The translations under genes were made by a program, and so were the position numbers. 64,000 nt of DNA from Eretmocerus hayati (Eukaryota > Arthropoda > Insecta > Hymenoptera > Aphelinidae). The stretch lies in NCBI GenBank assembly GCA_029851415.1, contig CM056742.1, positions 114,392,246 to 114,456,245 of the forward strand, given 5' to 3'. Shown here one piece after another: positions 21,531 to 34,205 of the stretch (positions are counted from its first letter, which is position 1; every line of letters begins with the position of its first letter). The notes under the pieces were generated by a model. That model had not been told where the DNA came from. It did not search any database and worked only from the letters and a program-made list of their open reading frames with translations.

Positions 21531-23840
21531 GAAAAGCGATACTGTCCCACCTGTACTATATAAGGATATTGTGAACAATAAAGGAATCATTCGACACACT
21601 CGATTCCACCCTCGTCACATGTTTGGCATCTTCGGGGGCTGCAAAATGTCTTGCAAATTCTAGACGAAGATAGGAGCGGTGCGAGATGACTATTTTCCAC
21701 CTATATATACATTATTTCCAAGTTTGTGCGTGCGATTTCGAGGGCATGATCCCATAATAAGAACTGCAAAACTCCAAACAGCCCCGCGCTGGGGAAGATT
21801 GCTGGAACATCGAACCTTGTCATGATAGTGCGATTATATCAGCAGTTGCCTGCATCACAATTTTTCAACATCATCCCCAATGCTTCACGGAGTACATTGG
21901 CTTCAGACAAACTCCTCGAGTTGTCGATGGAGAAATTGGTGTCTTGGCCATTGGATCAAAACTCGTGGGAGGAGTCTGATTCATCATTGCCAAGATAACA
22001 TGAGTCTGCTTGTGGTATTATTTTTGCAATCTAAGCGATCAAAGCATCGTAAGTTGTATGCAACAGTGAGCACATTCTGTGCGAGGCGGGGTATTCACTA
22101 GCGCGCAGAAGCTCCTTCTCGCCATTCTCGGTGTCCGACTGATGCCTCCGACTGGTGATGAGTGCAATCACACGACAGGGAATATGTGTGTGGCATTAAT
22201 GTGGCAGAGAGTATCCAAAAAGTGTAAGAGCGAGCGGTACAAAGTGATCCAGAAAAAGCACAACGAGCAAGTTTGTCAGAGTTTCTTTACCAGATTCCTC
22301 GCTTCTTAATCAAAGGCGGCTCGCGATGTTAACAGTGCGATTCACGAACAGTGGTAAGAAGCTCTGTCTCTCATCTGCTTTCAATCCCCCTGAACTGTTT
22401 TCTTTGGCGAGCAGCACCAGGTGACGTGTATACCTACAACGAGTTTGGTTCGCCAATCCATTCCACACATCAGAAGCGGGCGCGCGAGCGAGCGAGCTTA
22501 CGAAAACGGGAGGTGGAGAGACAGCCAGGGAGAGCGAGTGAGAGAGGTGGCAGCAAAAAAGTCATTCCAGAAGTAACAAGGATCAAAGTAAATGGCGAGC
22601 AAGGCGGAGGAGAAATAGAAAAAAAGACGAGCCGAGATAGATTGACGAGGAAGAGGACAAGCGAGAGGGCAGGACGGATCGGGTGACAGGAGGTGGAGCC
22701 AAATACACGAAGGTGGTCAGTCAATAAGACATCGCGATTTTAAAGTAGAGGAGCAGTAAAGTGAGCTGGGCAAGAAATATCGAGAACGAGAACTTGACTG
22801 TCGATTACGGTAACCACATCTTTGATGGAAACATTTACGCAGACTTGCAATTCAATCTCTAGCGCTCGCTGTTCATCGCTCAAATGGTTCTCGAAACTTG
22901 GATTTCATACATGTGTATATGTTACCGGCAGAGTCCGGAATGGATGCTTCCTTCAGGGCTTTGCCTAGGCAAACCGAGAATTGACTGTTCTCGTCCGGGC
23001 AAAGTGCGCTTTGCCTGCGGAGCCTACTGCATGGCAAAGTTGAATAGATGGACCGGGGGTTCCGAGTTTTGACTTTTGATGCGTTTTGACGAAAGTGAAT
23101 GATAAAAGTGAGTAATCATCTACGTATTTCGCATCAATGAGAGATTCTTGAAAAATGAACATGTATTTATGTACACCAAAGACAAAATAATCCTCAAACA
23201 ACCTGAATTCCGGTCATCGTAACAATTTTTACAAGAGATCACAAATTAATACAGAATCAGATGAACTCGGGGTTTTTTGGGACTAAATTTGAGTGTGAAG
23301 ATTTGCTCAAATAGCGATTCCGATGTAAATACCATACATTTTCAAGGACAATGAATAAGATGATTACATTGCGGATAAAGAATATGAGTAATCTCCTGCA
23401 AAAGCGGACTGTGAATTGCAATATGTCTCAGATGGCATTGTCGTCATTTCGCATCGGTTTTAGTATACAATGTATGGTCCGAAAAATGATCTTTCGACTC
23501 CCTATGGGATCTAAAGAAATTATTCAGTGCCTTCAAGAAATATTTCTGTGGGGGTGTTTGAAAGAAAACTACCAATCTTACTGCAGGACAATGCATGCAG
23601 CACCAATTTGACGCACTATATGAATACGCGTATCCGAAAGTCTCCCAAAGAATCTATCGAAATATACCTTAGGAATTTACATCCACAGTTATGAACTTTC
23701 ATTGTGAGCCCGTCCACAATGAGCAGGAAGGTGAAAAACAGATAAATTATGATTTCTCAAGAACCCGATTCATAAAAATCTGTTACATCTGTAAGTCGAT
23801 GTGAAAAGTTGTCCTTTTCCAGAAAAAATTGGCGAAGTCA
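21531..23840. other. unassigned DNA
   Basis: This holds a purine-rich GAGCGAGCGAG-type stretch (22470-22690), which produces a basic low-complexity frame, and short frames near 21880-22309 and 23351-23611 with no domain. A small inverted motif pair of GGCTTTGCC/GGCAAAG type lies at 22960-23040. No clear repeat family was seen. Confidence 0.35.
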
Positions 23841-23844
23841 GTTT

Positions 23845-24012
23845 GATGCGCTGAGACTAAAGTTACGAGGTTCAAATAGTAATGATACGTCCACTCGAAT
23901 CACAGCATCCGGGCAAGTTTCACGGGAAAGTGCACGACTCGCGTTTGCCTCATTGGCGCAAGCTCCACCAACAATACGTTGTAACTTTAATCCCAGTGCA
24001 TCAAATTAACTT
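23845..24012. repeat. short inverted-repeat element
   Basis: Arms of ~27-30 bp: TTTGATGCGCTGAGACTAAA on the left and its near complement ending TGCATCAAATTAA on the right, with AAAGTTAC at both inner edges. The spacing is about 100 bp. A plus-strand frame (23809-24009) merely spans it. Confidence 0.55.
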
Positions 24013-26555
24013 TTCCAGGCAAGGATTTATTTTGAATGGAATGGCCTTGTCTTCCTAATAGAAATTTAGAGAATGACTCTAAATTAAGGAGGATGGAAAC
24101 ATCAACCAAAGGAGAGGAAGCCATATAGGATCAAAAAACAGAGTTGGGGCCATTTTTTCCTGAAAGAACACAACATTTTCCATCGAAATACGACTCCTGA
24201 AGATTTTGAAAAGATGGAATATCGAGAATTTGAAATTTTCCTCTTTCTCACTTTTTTGTGTTTACTGAACGTACATAAACTCAAAAAATTGTTCGAATGC
24301 TGCCAACCGCGGGTTCGTATCATGTGGCTAACTGAAGCTGCATGAACTAAATATCTTTTCATTGATGATTAGATAGTAATCTAAGCAACTCAAAATCTCA
24401 ATACAGTATTAATTTCAAAACAAGAAGATCGGGGGAAATATAAAACACGGACTTCGTGACTTCTGAGGGGGTTTTGGAGATTTCTTCCTTACAATCCGAA
24501 CTCAAACATTGTTGTGGATGATCAAAGAATCAAAGGAAGTAACATCAGTACACACTATGACATTTTCATTCAAGTTGTTAACAGCCGAAAAAGTAGTATT
24601 TCGAGTATTCGTCTAATTTAAGCTGCATGCTACAATATAAGAACTTTTGAGTGATCATCTTGAATTATTTGAGGCAAATTAGAGCAACAAGCACGCCACA
24701 TCCATTCAAAGTTATAATACTTATTGTGGGTGAAATTCGAGGTGAAATTAGTACGAAAGAATAGGGAATCGGATGTGTTCGAAGATTCCTTCCCATTTTT
24801 CTTGTTCTCACATGTTCATCCTCCAAGAATGTCTTACCGACGCGAGATACGTGAATATTCCAGTTTGCTGTATCAAAATCAGACCTAATATTGAGGACTG
24901 CATGTATGTATATGTATATGCAGCCTCTATCTATGTCTTATGAAAGATATCAACTTGAGGAAATCATCACTTTGAGTGTGGATGATATTCCATAAGCAGA
25001 ACTGGATGAATTATGTGATCGATACTATGATGATATGATTTTTAATGCATTCAGCAAATAAAGTCAAACATCTTTTGTGTTTACCTGGCTGCGTCTGTGT
25101 AGAGAAGTGCTTCCAGTAACCACTATTATCTCAGATCAGATAAATAACTTCGAATACCTCGGGAGGTTATGAAATTCAGGGTGTTGGAAGGAAGTTCTGT
25201 TATTCAACCAATCACTCTCAAGCCAAGGAATATTCATTACAAACTGCACCTCTCATTGAGTCACTTGCAAATATACTGACTTGATTCATGAGGACACAAG
25301 GTACATTGAATGTGGTGCTAGGAGATGTAAATGTCTCATCAAAACTATTTATGGACAATTGTGAAATTTTACATGTCTTGAGGTACATTTCTAGGGAAGT
25401 TGAGCTAATGTTTATTGTCACAAGTAGTCAAAGGCAAATTTAATTGTGCCATCATGATAGTGAATTGTTCCTGTATTTTTTCACTCTGTGTAATGAGCCT
25501 CCAAGTGCACTATGAACCTGAGTTCAAAAGGATTTCCTAATCAATACAATTCATCTCTTTAGGGCATCATTTTCTACAACAAATAATATCTCCATTAACA
25601 AATAATATTTCATCCGAAGATTATATGTAAATGATGGGATTGTTTGATTTTTCAGGACTAATCAACGTAACTATGCTCTCAAAAACGCATTTGAATCCGC
25701 TCTACAGCTAGAAATTACAATCAGAGTCGGGCAGCGATTATGATGACTGGGTTAGTGATGATCAATACTTGTCGCAAGTTAGAGGTTATGGTGGAAAATA
25801 GTTCAAATACATATGGTTTGGGGTTCCATATTGCTATCAATATAGCATGATCTATCTTTTGCCATCATTTCTTTTCAAAATATCAACAGGGTAGAGCATT
25901 TAAAGGTGCTTGCCGTCTATAAATGGTAGTGAAAGTTCGATACCAGTACTGATGCACTAGTTCTTCATGCTACCGATCGAATCAGTCCATATGAATGAAG
26001 ATCAGTGAGTCGATCTGGGATCAACTATAACTGATGAATCATTGTATACAGAATGATTTAATCAGTTAATCCATCAGTTAGAACTGGTGCAGATGGATAT
26101 CTGCCATAAAATTGAAGTAGTCATCGCTATTGCAAGTCTATGATTGGCAACATGTTTTCATTAATATTCCGTGCGAAAGAGGGGAGATTGGAGTAACCAG
26201 TCGACCGCATGGGCTCGACAAAGTTTGAATGATTTAATCAGTGAAATTTATAATACTGATGGAATCTGTCAGAATCTAAGTGATTCATGCTGAGAGAGTA
26301 AGCATCCTCAAAATGGTCATAGCTGTGGGGCAATATGATAAAAGAAAGGAGACTCAACTGAATGCCCGAATAACTCACAGAGAGATTCCTAACAGAAAAT
26401 CGTGACGATTTGATTTTGTCTGACATTGGACGCTCCAGTTGATTTACAAGTTGAAACGATGTCGGATACGAGTTGCTGATTTCACTGTGAAAAAAGTTTC
26501 AGGGAATATCACGGCAGCATAGTAATTTTACTGTCCGGATTTGAGTTTTTCACTA
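24013..26555. other. unassigned AT-rich DNA
   Basis: No frame with a domain, no shared repeat and no RNA gene was recognised. Frames are short and stops are frequent. Confidence 0.4.
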
Positions 26556-26559
26556 TTCT

Positions 26560-26650
26560 CCCGCCAGGGAATTTACAAACGAATTGTAAATTTGCTGTTA
26601 GTTCGTAAACTCCCCGCGCTAAGCGTAGGTCGCCCGATTGCCTATGCTAG
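26560..26650 (+). repeat. dispersed ~90-bp repeat, copy 1
   Basis: AATTGTAAATTT, then GTAAACTCC-CGCGCTAAGC and GTAGGTCGCCCGATTGCCTA match 28330-28412 in the same order and orientation. Confidence 0.6.
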
Positions 26651-28319
26651 GCGCAGCGACATCACTACTCCGAGGATAGTAAATTTTTATGATCTTGAAA
26701 CTCAAGACAATCTCTAAATGCAGCGTCAAATTGGCATTTTCCGATCCGATTTTTTTAGTCGAATATCTCACACAACACCTATTTTGAGTATTTACTTGCT
26801 TTCGGAGACGTTTTGCAATGCAAGCCTGCACCTCTACCGACTCTTGGACATGCAACCTGGTTGAACTATTATGTGCAGTGTGCAATCGCGAATGCGAGAC
26901 GGCCAAGGCCAAGAGCATAGTGCTCGCAGATGATCGGAGACGACGACAACCGCGACGTGACCCCGACGATCAACGCCGCTAAGTACTTGGTCGTCGCGCA
27001 GCAATTAGCACTAGGAAGTGCACGGAGTTCGGTGTATTCACAAGATTGGCACGAGTACTGTGTTTTCTCTCAGATGAGTATTCAATTTTAGAACCTGAGA
27101 GGAGTTCTGCTTGTGATATCGTTGTAACAGCGCGTGGTCAATTTGAGGTTAACTTATTTATGTGTCAACAAAACTGTATGACATTGGGTCTGATTGAACC
27201 TTATTATTCAAATAGATGATAGAAATATGGATAATCAGTGTGGAATGTGTAATATCAGTGGGTGATTTGAGCATGGTACTTTGTTGACAAATTGTTTCAG
27301 GTCGGTCGCTGTCGCTGGTCTGTTGTGGGTTTGCCTCTCTTCTTCTTCTTCTTCTTCTTCTTCTTTTTGTTGGCTATATGTGCCCGCTGCTCATGCGGGT
27401 ATGACTTTAGCCATTACACAGGTAAAGTTGCCTCTCTTCGAATGGCCTTGCAGTTTTCACAGCGCTGCTGCTATTGGAAACCATCAAGTGGGAAGTGATG
27501 GTCTCTGGATAAAGGTGAATTTTGTTCATGACCATGTGTACGTTCAAAATCTCCATATCCACCCAAGGACCCCATTGCGTCATCAGAAAAACCCAACATG
27601 TTTGAATGTTCAACTCACTTCATTCGTGGTTATGATGAGCTGTAACAGTCTCATTTAGCTGGATTTTGTTTTTGTTGGCTTGTACTTTATATGTGTAACC
27701 TTATTTGTTCACAGAAAAACCCTACGCCATAGTCTAGCTAGCGCAAGTACTAATATTGGAGAGCTGTGGATGCGTCAACCCACCTGGACCGGGCCTATAT
27801 CCTGGCACATTGACCCTTCAGGATGATTCGTAAGATTTGAGTGACATGATATTTTAATAATACGTATGGAAAAATTATCTCAAATGATGAAAGTGAATGT
27901 TTATCACTCCTGATCTTGCTGTACCAAAATCAAATTATGTATCTTTGATATTGTGACATTGTTGTATGCCTGAGAAACTGTTCGAATCTGATAAAAATAG
28001 TAGTGGCAATTGTAAGTGTGAGATTGTAAACTCCATTGTACTATTTTAAACTTTTACCAAACTATTTATGATGATATGAGTACATCTTCTAAACTGTAGA
28101 ACTGATGATGAATTATACTTCACCGCTGTTGGTTATTCCAACCCCTATCTCTCATATATATCATCATTCCATACAATAAACCATCCATGGATATACATAA
28201 ACATACACTCGACAATGCAACGCTGTCGACCGGTCAGACTAATTATTACTAATTAGTCACAAATAGCAGAACTGCTATGGTGAAATTCAAAAAGCCCGGC
28301 AGGTCAGGAGGGGATCCCC
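26651..28319. other. unassigned DNA with short CG-rich frames
   Basis: Two overlapping short frames cover a CG-rich patch. One runs 26818-26982 (54 codons, MQACTSTDSW..., six cysteines). The other is ATG-led from 26930 (MIGDDDNRDV..., ~57 codons), with C/G third positions in its first ~20 codons. They conflict and neither is recognised. A 125-codon frame at 27281-27658 includes a CTT-encoded poly-serine run and is probably not a gene. Confidence 0.3.
27337..27368 (+). repeat. (CTT)n microsatellite
   Basis: Perfect TTC repeats for about 30 bp. Confidence 0.9.
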
Positions 28320-28412
28320 CCTGGCGGGATAAAATCACCATCAGAAATTGTAAATTTCACAAGCCCACGATAATTTCACCTCGCTCAGCGTAGGTCGACC
28401 GATTTCCTATTC
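28320..28412 (+). repeat. dispersed ~90-bp repeat, copy 2
   Basis: This is the partner of 26560-26650: AATTGTAAATTTCAC, then CACCTCGCTCAGC and GTAGGTCGACCGATTTCCTA. It directly abuts the GC-rich segment that follows, so it may be the edge or the target of that insertion. Confidence 0.6.
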
Positions 28413-29130
28413 TCATACCACCTTAACCGCAAGGGTAACTCCAAGTCCCGAGGTGTGACGACTCTCCGGCCCCAGTTACAAGGACACCGTACCTGGGCCT
28501 CGACCCGAAAGTGGTAGGGAGAAGCCCGGCCCCGAGACTGGTGTTCGGAGCTTTGGCTCCTCCCGAAAACCCACAAGGGGGTTTGGGGCATGGTGTCTCG
28601 TCCCTCGAATCTGACGAGCTCCCGGCCCCAGTCAGTGCCCGCCGGAGCGTGGAGACCGCACATCTCCATCCGGCACCACGGGAGTGGGTGAGTCTAGAGA
28701 CTTGCATTGGAATCGCCCTGGAAATAACAGTGCGAGCCTGGAAGGCTCTTCCATCATTCCGAGGGGCTCCCAGGAAGCCTAGACGAGCCCCAAAACCCCC
28801 CACCGAGAGGTGAGCATCAGCCTTGTGCTGGGGGCCGAGCCCGGAATTCGGCAGTCGGAAGGGAGGATCGAGTCATTGCTGAACCATTTGTGGTTCGGTG
28901 ATGTCCGTCCTCCAAACTGACGTCCTGGCAGGGCGTATCCCTGCCCCACGCCTATGGGGGCAACCGGGGTGGAGGCAAAAGCCGGGCACCCGGGATACAA
29001 AAGCTAAATTCCTCTCATACCACCTAGCATTGGGCTGGCTGTCGGTAGAAAAGAGAAGAGAATACCTTCTAGGTTCACTCGCAGTCTCGATCCCCTAATC
29101 AGGCTTACCCCTCTACCTACGCCCCCGCTT
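28413..29130 (+). other. GC-rich ~700-bp segment, possible retroelement 5' region
   Basis: Composition shifts abruptly to GC-rich, with repeated CCGGCCCCAG (near 28470 and 28622) and many C-runs. Frames on both strands are proline/glycine/arginine-rich with no domain. It leads straight into the LINE-like frame at 29132. This is compatible with the structured 5' leader of a non-LTR retrotransposon, but that is an inference from position and composition only. Confidence 0.35.
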
Positions 29131-29131
29131 C

Positions 29132-29437
29132 GTGTGGGTCAAAGATTGTCCCGATTTCAGGCAGTCCGAGCGTGGAAACAAGAGGAAGCTGGTTTACTCC
29201 ACTCCACGGACTGAAGCCCTCAGACAGTCATTTTCATTATCAGCTGCTTCCTTCCTCAACATCATACCTCCAATTGATCTTGTGGCTACACCTATAACAC
29301 TTATCAAATCCACCCTCCGCATCTTTCAAATTTCGCGAGACAGAGAGAAATGGTTCTCTCGTGCGGAGAGAGAGGAACTGACCACAATTTCCCCCTCTCT
29401 ATGTGAAGCATTAGCTCCATTTCAAAGGCATCTGTGA
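29132..29437 (+). pseudogene. possible C-terminal end of a LINE reverse-transcriptase ORF
   Basis: The frame contains STPRTEALRQSFSLSAASFL, then IIPPIDLVATPI, then IKSTLRIF. Many insect LINE proteins end with a similar pattern: P.TR.....SF...A...WN.LP......S...FK..L. The WNSLP core is degraded here to LNIIPP. No RT catalytic block lies upstream, so at most this is a 5'-deleted or rearranged tail. The first ATG is not necessarily a real start. I cannot exclude an unrelated short gene. Confidence 0.35.
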
Positions 29438-29439
29438 GA

Positions 29440-31525
29440 TTTTAAGGTTGTGCACGACGAGCAGTGATAAGGGATAATCACGCTTCACGGCACCAGACTA
29501 CCTATTTTACATAAACCGCTAGCAGTAATTACCTAGTACCGCAGAATGTCATCATCTAATAGTGCTGATAATATCGTGTACACATTTACCTTACTATGCC
29601 TTTACGTTAAGCCTTAATGTTAATCATCATGCTGCGAGGTTGGGAATATATATATATGTATATATCTATAACTATCCGAGCAATTGAGTGTCGTAAAGTA
29701 TTATTCGGCACTGGATCTCAGCTTGGCTGCTTCCTCTCGAACATTCAAATATACTCACGTTTTTACATCTTCGATCGATTGAAATCCTCGTACTTTTAAT
29801 CGATCAATCGGGGACTGGATCTTTGGGAAAACTGCACTCTAGCTGTTCAATGCTAAAAGAGCATGCTACGGCCACAAGTTACTTATATTAAAAACTATGA
29901 GCAACTAAAAATGCACATAGATTGAATTATCTACGAATAAAGCTATATTTCGGTTACTTTGCTGAATCCAACGATTCAATCGGTCAGATCGCTTGTTCTC
30001 AGGTTTGGTACGTGATAATTACACGTACCTTGGCTTAAATTGTAGGTAATTGAGTCTATTACTCGATTTAATCGTGAAACAGAATAACGCCGTCGTCTGA
30101 GACAAGTATTTGATCGATTGAAGGTCGATTTTTATGAAATCGATAGCTAAAATCTATCATGCATGTTTTTACTGTAGCTAGTGCAATAAAATTTATTCTA
30201 ATGCGGAAACTACTTAGAATGGTGCATCTTATACGTATATAAGTGGCTCTATATGTTAAAACTCGATTGCCAAAGGAGGGCCTGAAAATATTGAGTAATA
30301 TATTCTGGGAATTAACGTATCAGGTATTTTCTCATGAAAAGAGTTTTGGTTCGTTTGACCATGATTTTATTTTTATAACTTATATAATGATTTGATTATT
30401 TACTCTGAAATTCGATTCTAAACAATTCAAAACCACGATCTTGATCGTGTACATAGAATTGACAATTATGATCATAATTTTCCCATGGCCAACGATGTGG
30501 TTTTCGTCCTTAGTCTGACTCATTCGGAGTTGATAAATACTACGTCTATCTGTAACATTTTCGAATCAGTACGCATTAGTACGCATGTAAAATGAATATT
30601 GAACCCTATTCGCGGGTGTCTTATATTTTTGTGACACAAAAGATTTTAATATCGCGCATATTTATTGTGGGCCGAACGAAAAGATTTTATTTCTTCGATT
30701 GTTGGATTTCTACGCGTATACCGGGTGATTTTACTTCAAAACCCGAACCGGCATCAGACCACTGCGTAGTGTCGGCCTCTCGTGAGTCTTAACCCCATCC
30801 TGGGTACAGAGACGATCGGTCCGGCTTGCCCAATTGGGTCTGATGCATTTACTTTTGCCCACGTTTACGCAAAAATATTAATTTCTGTCCCGCCCTGGAT
30901 CATAAATAGTCGCTAAGTTGACTATTTATCCCGATCCAAAGAGGGTCGCGATATTTTAATCCGCGTGCTCGCCGAGGCGGACCACTTGGATATTCTAAGT
31001 ATTCAACTTACATTGGTCTTGGGGAGACCTGGTGTTGCTCTCGATACAGGCGTTTTGTAGTTTTGGCTGTTGTTCCAACGCAAGTGACCGCGCACTCGTC
31101 TGTCGGCTAACTATATGCCCGAGCTCGCCAGATCCCCACTTCAAGACCAATTTCGGCGGCTCGACTGGACGATTTCATAGACACGCGTATTCATACATAC
31201 TAATAGAAATTTCACCGCAAATTTGAATTGATTGGTCGGCTATTAGTATTGATATATCGGTGATCGTTCGTCGTGGAAAGGGTGTGAAATATAGCTGACC
31301 TGACATATATATATCGAGTTCCCCAATCGTCGTGTAAAAGCAGTTTCTAAGTATTAGTACATTGATTAATTCACAATAATTCACTATACAATTGTTAGTA
31401 TTAGTATTACCACACCGTACATGCATGACTCTACTTACACGACTGGTCTGATGGTCATCTGCGCAAGTGGCTGACTGGAAATTCTTATTTCTAAAACTTT
31501 TAAAATTATCTGAAAATTGCAGACG
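29440..31525. other. unassigned DNA
   Basis: AT-rich. It holds a short (TA)n run near 29646-29667, a hairpin at 30897-30937 and a moderately GC-rich patch at 30730-31170 that encodes nothing recognisable. No rRNA or tRNA match was evident. Confidence 0.35.
30897..30937. repeat. short perfect-stem hairpin
   Basis: GGATC-AT-AAATAGTC, loop GCTAAGTT, GACTATTT-ATCCC-GATCC. The inner 8-bp stem is perfect and the outer 5-bp stem is perfect, with a small internal asymmetry. Confidence 0.7.
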
Positions 31526-31529
31526 TTGC

Positions 31530-31695
31530 AATGCACACTTATATCTTCAATTTCGACTTCCATGCCACATCGTATTTGTATTTACATTCATATTTATATT
31601 ATTTTTTAAATGTACTTTGCACTATGAGCAAATGCGGACCTTTCCCCCCGCTCTCAATAAACCTACCAATCAATCAATCAATCAATCTCAGGGTA
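31530..31695 (+). mobile_element. LINE-like 3' end fragment with AATC tail
   Basis: A T-rich stretch leads to GTACTTTGCACTATGAGCAA, ATGCGGACCTTT, CTCAATAAACC and then (AATC)4-5 at 31667-31687. Many insect non-LTR retrotransposons end with an AATAAA-like signal and a short tandem-repeat tail. No RT protein lies upstream, consistent with 5' truncation. Confidence 0.5.
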
Positions 31696-32129
31696 GTGAT
31701 TTTATCAGAAATTTTTTTCAAGTTTTTATTAGGAATCTACCATACGCCATTGCGAATGTTCTGCAATCCAAATCAATAAAAGTGCAGAAACTAGGGGTCG
31801 CTCAAGTGGCAGTTTATTGAAGTTGCTATCGAACTTTGTTACAGAGATCAATGAAGATTCGACATATGATCAATTTTTTCGCACGCGGCGTATGCAATCA
31901 AAGTTGGCTCGATGATTTTCTTTCTGTTACGAATCGAATTTGTATGTGGTCCATACCAGTAAAGATAGCTCACTCCAGTGGGGGTCAATGCCAGCGTAGA
32001 GGGCGTGAACCACTTACACGTATCGATTTTTTGCGATCGAGATACACTTGCATTGCGTCGCCTTAACGATCTCTGTATTGGATACGGAAGCACTTCTCTC
32101 TAGCCTCTTTTCTGATTCCAATTCATACT

Positions 32130-33330
32130 AGAGTAGGAAAAATATGAGAGTCGCAGATGCAGCTTGCGGTGTTGAGCAGCGTCCGCGTCTCTTTGGCCGG
32201 TCATATGTGCTCGCACGTGCGGCGTTCATTTCATATACGGTGCGTATACGCAGGCTGCGCTTCAATGCAGATGCAGAATGCACCAGTGCAAAACGTACTC
32301 GCGGCGTGCGGAGCGTGTCATAATTTAAGTGGTACATGTTCGTGCCATTCGACTCTTTCGGCGAGATATATAACGGCCGCGAGGGAATTCCCTGGAATAC
32401 TTGTCCTGCATCGCGTGCCAGCCCTCGTCTATGGGGTGACTATGCAGCCGTGCAGCTACTGCGCCGGGAGCACGTACACGCACATACGCTATTGAGCACT
32501 GAGATATTTATATACATACACACATAGTGGACTCTACGTAAGTAGCGCGCAGGTGACGAGTATGGCTTGTCGTTTCCGTGCCTGCATGCCCCAGCCCACA
32601 TGTGCAGTGCTACAGTGCAAGTGAATCCGAGTGCAGAGTCGTCGCTCCTGCACAGCACGAGAGTGGTTTCCTCGCAGCTCACGCGGAATACCACGCGGTC
32701 TCGTGGCTCACTGCCCACAGAACAACTACAGACACTGCCTCAGCTGCGCAGAATCCTTCTCTCTTGCACCTTGATTGCAGTTCTCTTGCCCCCTTGGGGT
32801 TCGTCTTTCACACCCAGCGCCACCGCCGACGCGCCGCTCGCTCGGGTCTCGGATATTCAACGCTGCAGAGCGCCCGCACTTCATCGTCGATGCAATGCAC
32901 CGATGCTGCGCATTGATCGTACGGCTCTCCTGGCGTGCTGAATTCTTCTCCCTTCGTGCATAATGGGACCGCGGGGGAAGTGCATTGCAGCGAGGGCCGC
33001 CGCCGTTGCCACCTCTGCATGCGCTTCGCACGAGTCTGCAAGCGTGGTTGAGCGTCGGCGCGAGCGTGATGGAAAAACGCCTCCTCGATCGCTCGCAAAT
33101 GCGCTCCGTATAGATTCACGCCCTCGTCGCGCCCGTAGCTGGCAATTCGCGATGATGACCCTCGGCTCGATTCTCAAGCCGATCGCGACTGAAAGAGCTC
33201 GTTCACAGGCCCCAAGCGCACATTCGCTTTGCAACATACGCCGCTCAAGTGAGGGGGCAGCGTTGTCAATAAAATATCCCTCACTCATGGTAATCGACTT
33301 CGGTACAATTAGGAAAATTACGTGACGGAA
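32130..33330. other. CpG-rich unassigned segment
   Basis: This 1.2-kb stretch is clearly richer in G+C and CpG than its neighbours and keeps long frames on both strands (for example plus 32963-33325 and 32567-32941, minus 32881-33288). No domain is recognisable, and the mirrored frames suggest composition rather than coding. A promoter or first-exon region is possible. I find no repeat relationship within the window. Confidence 0.35.
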
Positions 33331-34205
33331 GAGATCTCATCGGCTTCTGGACCCTTTCAAAGATTAATTGGAAGCTCAATCGAGATGTCAAACCTAGAAT
33401 CACAACTCGTTGTGATCAACCGTTGGCGCCAGTTCAAAAATTCTGGATCCGGCGAGAAGAACCTTTTTAATTAGGTGTAAGGATTCTCTAGCACCAAATG
33501 AATCCTAGCCAAGTCCATTTGTTGGAAACAAGCTCTCTTGAGACACAACTGTAATTTGATTGAGACACAACTGCAATTTGAGAATTGTAATGCTTTTTCT
33601 GAGCTCGTTTGAGTGAATTTCTTTCGCTGAAAGTCAAATTCTACTTACTCGGAGTCAAAATTGACCCGAAGGAATTCAGAGCGCACGGAACTCGACAGTC
33701 ATCACCCTCGTTTTCCAGGTGCCGTGTTCCCTCACAGTTACAAGCTTCCTGAACTCTTTCTCGGTAGCGCACCACAATTTCAAGAGTCCTCATCATTCTT
33801 AGAGCTCATCCAGCTCCAAGTATTTCAATAGATCAAAGTCATTGATATCTTATGCGAAAAGTGCAAGAGGTTTTAGATGGTTCAGCTATTGAAAAGAAGA
33901 TCAAAAGAAACCAAGAGAGCAAACTTGCCTCCTCTTCTTCGTCTTTAATTTTCTACGTTTCTATATATGTATTTGAAATTGGATTTATCTAAGCCGATGC
34001 GTTCACTTTTTCCCACGAGGTTTCTTTAAGATTCAGGTCAAGATCGAAACTTGATAATGGAATACAACGTATTTTGCAAAACAAGATTAGTAATTATTGC
34101 TGCTGCCTCAACGCTTCTACGGTTATATTGACTCTTTTCGAGCTTATATCGAGTAATACCTCCCAAAAAGTAAATACATATTCATCAACTCGAATCGCTG
34201 ACTAA
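33331..34205. other. unassigned DNA
   Basis: A tandem duplication of about 22 bp, GAGACACAACTGTAATTTG then GAGACACAACTGCAATTTG, lies at 33540-33582. Nothing else is recognised. Confidence 0.4.

Noticed and set aside
22351..22724. Basic 111-codon frame and its antisense
   Set aside because: Purine-rich GAGCGAG tract with low complexity on both strands.
26930..27091. 57-codon CG-rich frame MIGDDDNRDV...
   Set aside because: It conflicts with another open frame over the same bases. The codon bias covers only ~20 codons and no homolog is recognised, so it is mentioned only as unassigned.
30730..31170. Possible structural RNA (rRNA-like) patch
   Set aside because: GC-richer sequence with a hairpin, but no conserved rRNA, snRNA or tRNA signature that I could identify.
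32567..33325. Six overlapping frames above 60 codons on both strands
   Set aside because: CpG-rich composition removes stops in many frames. None has a recognisable domain, so no gene is called.
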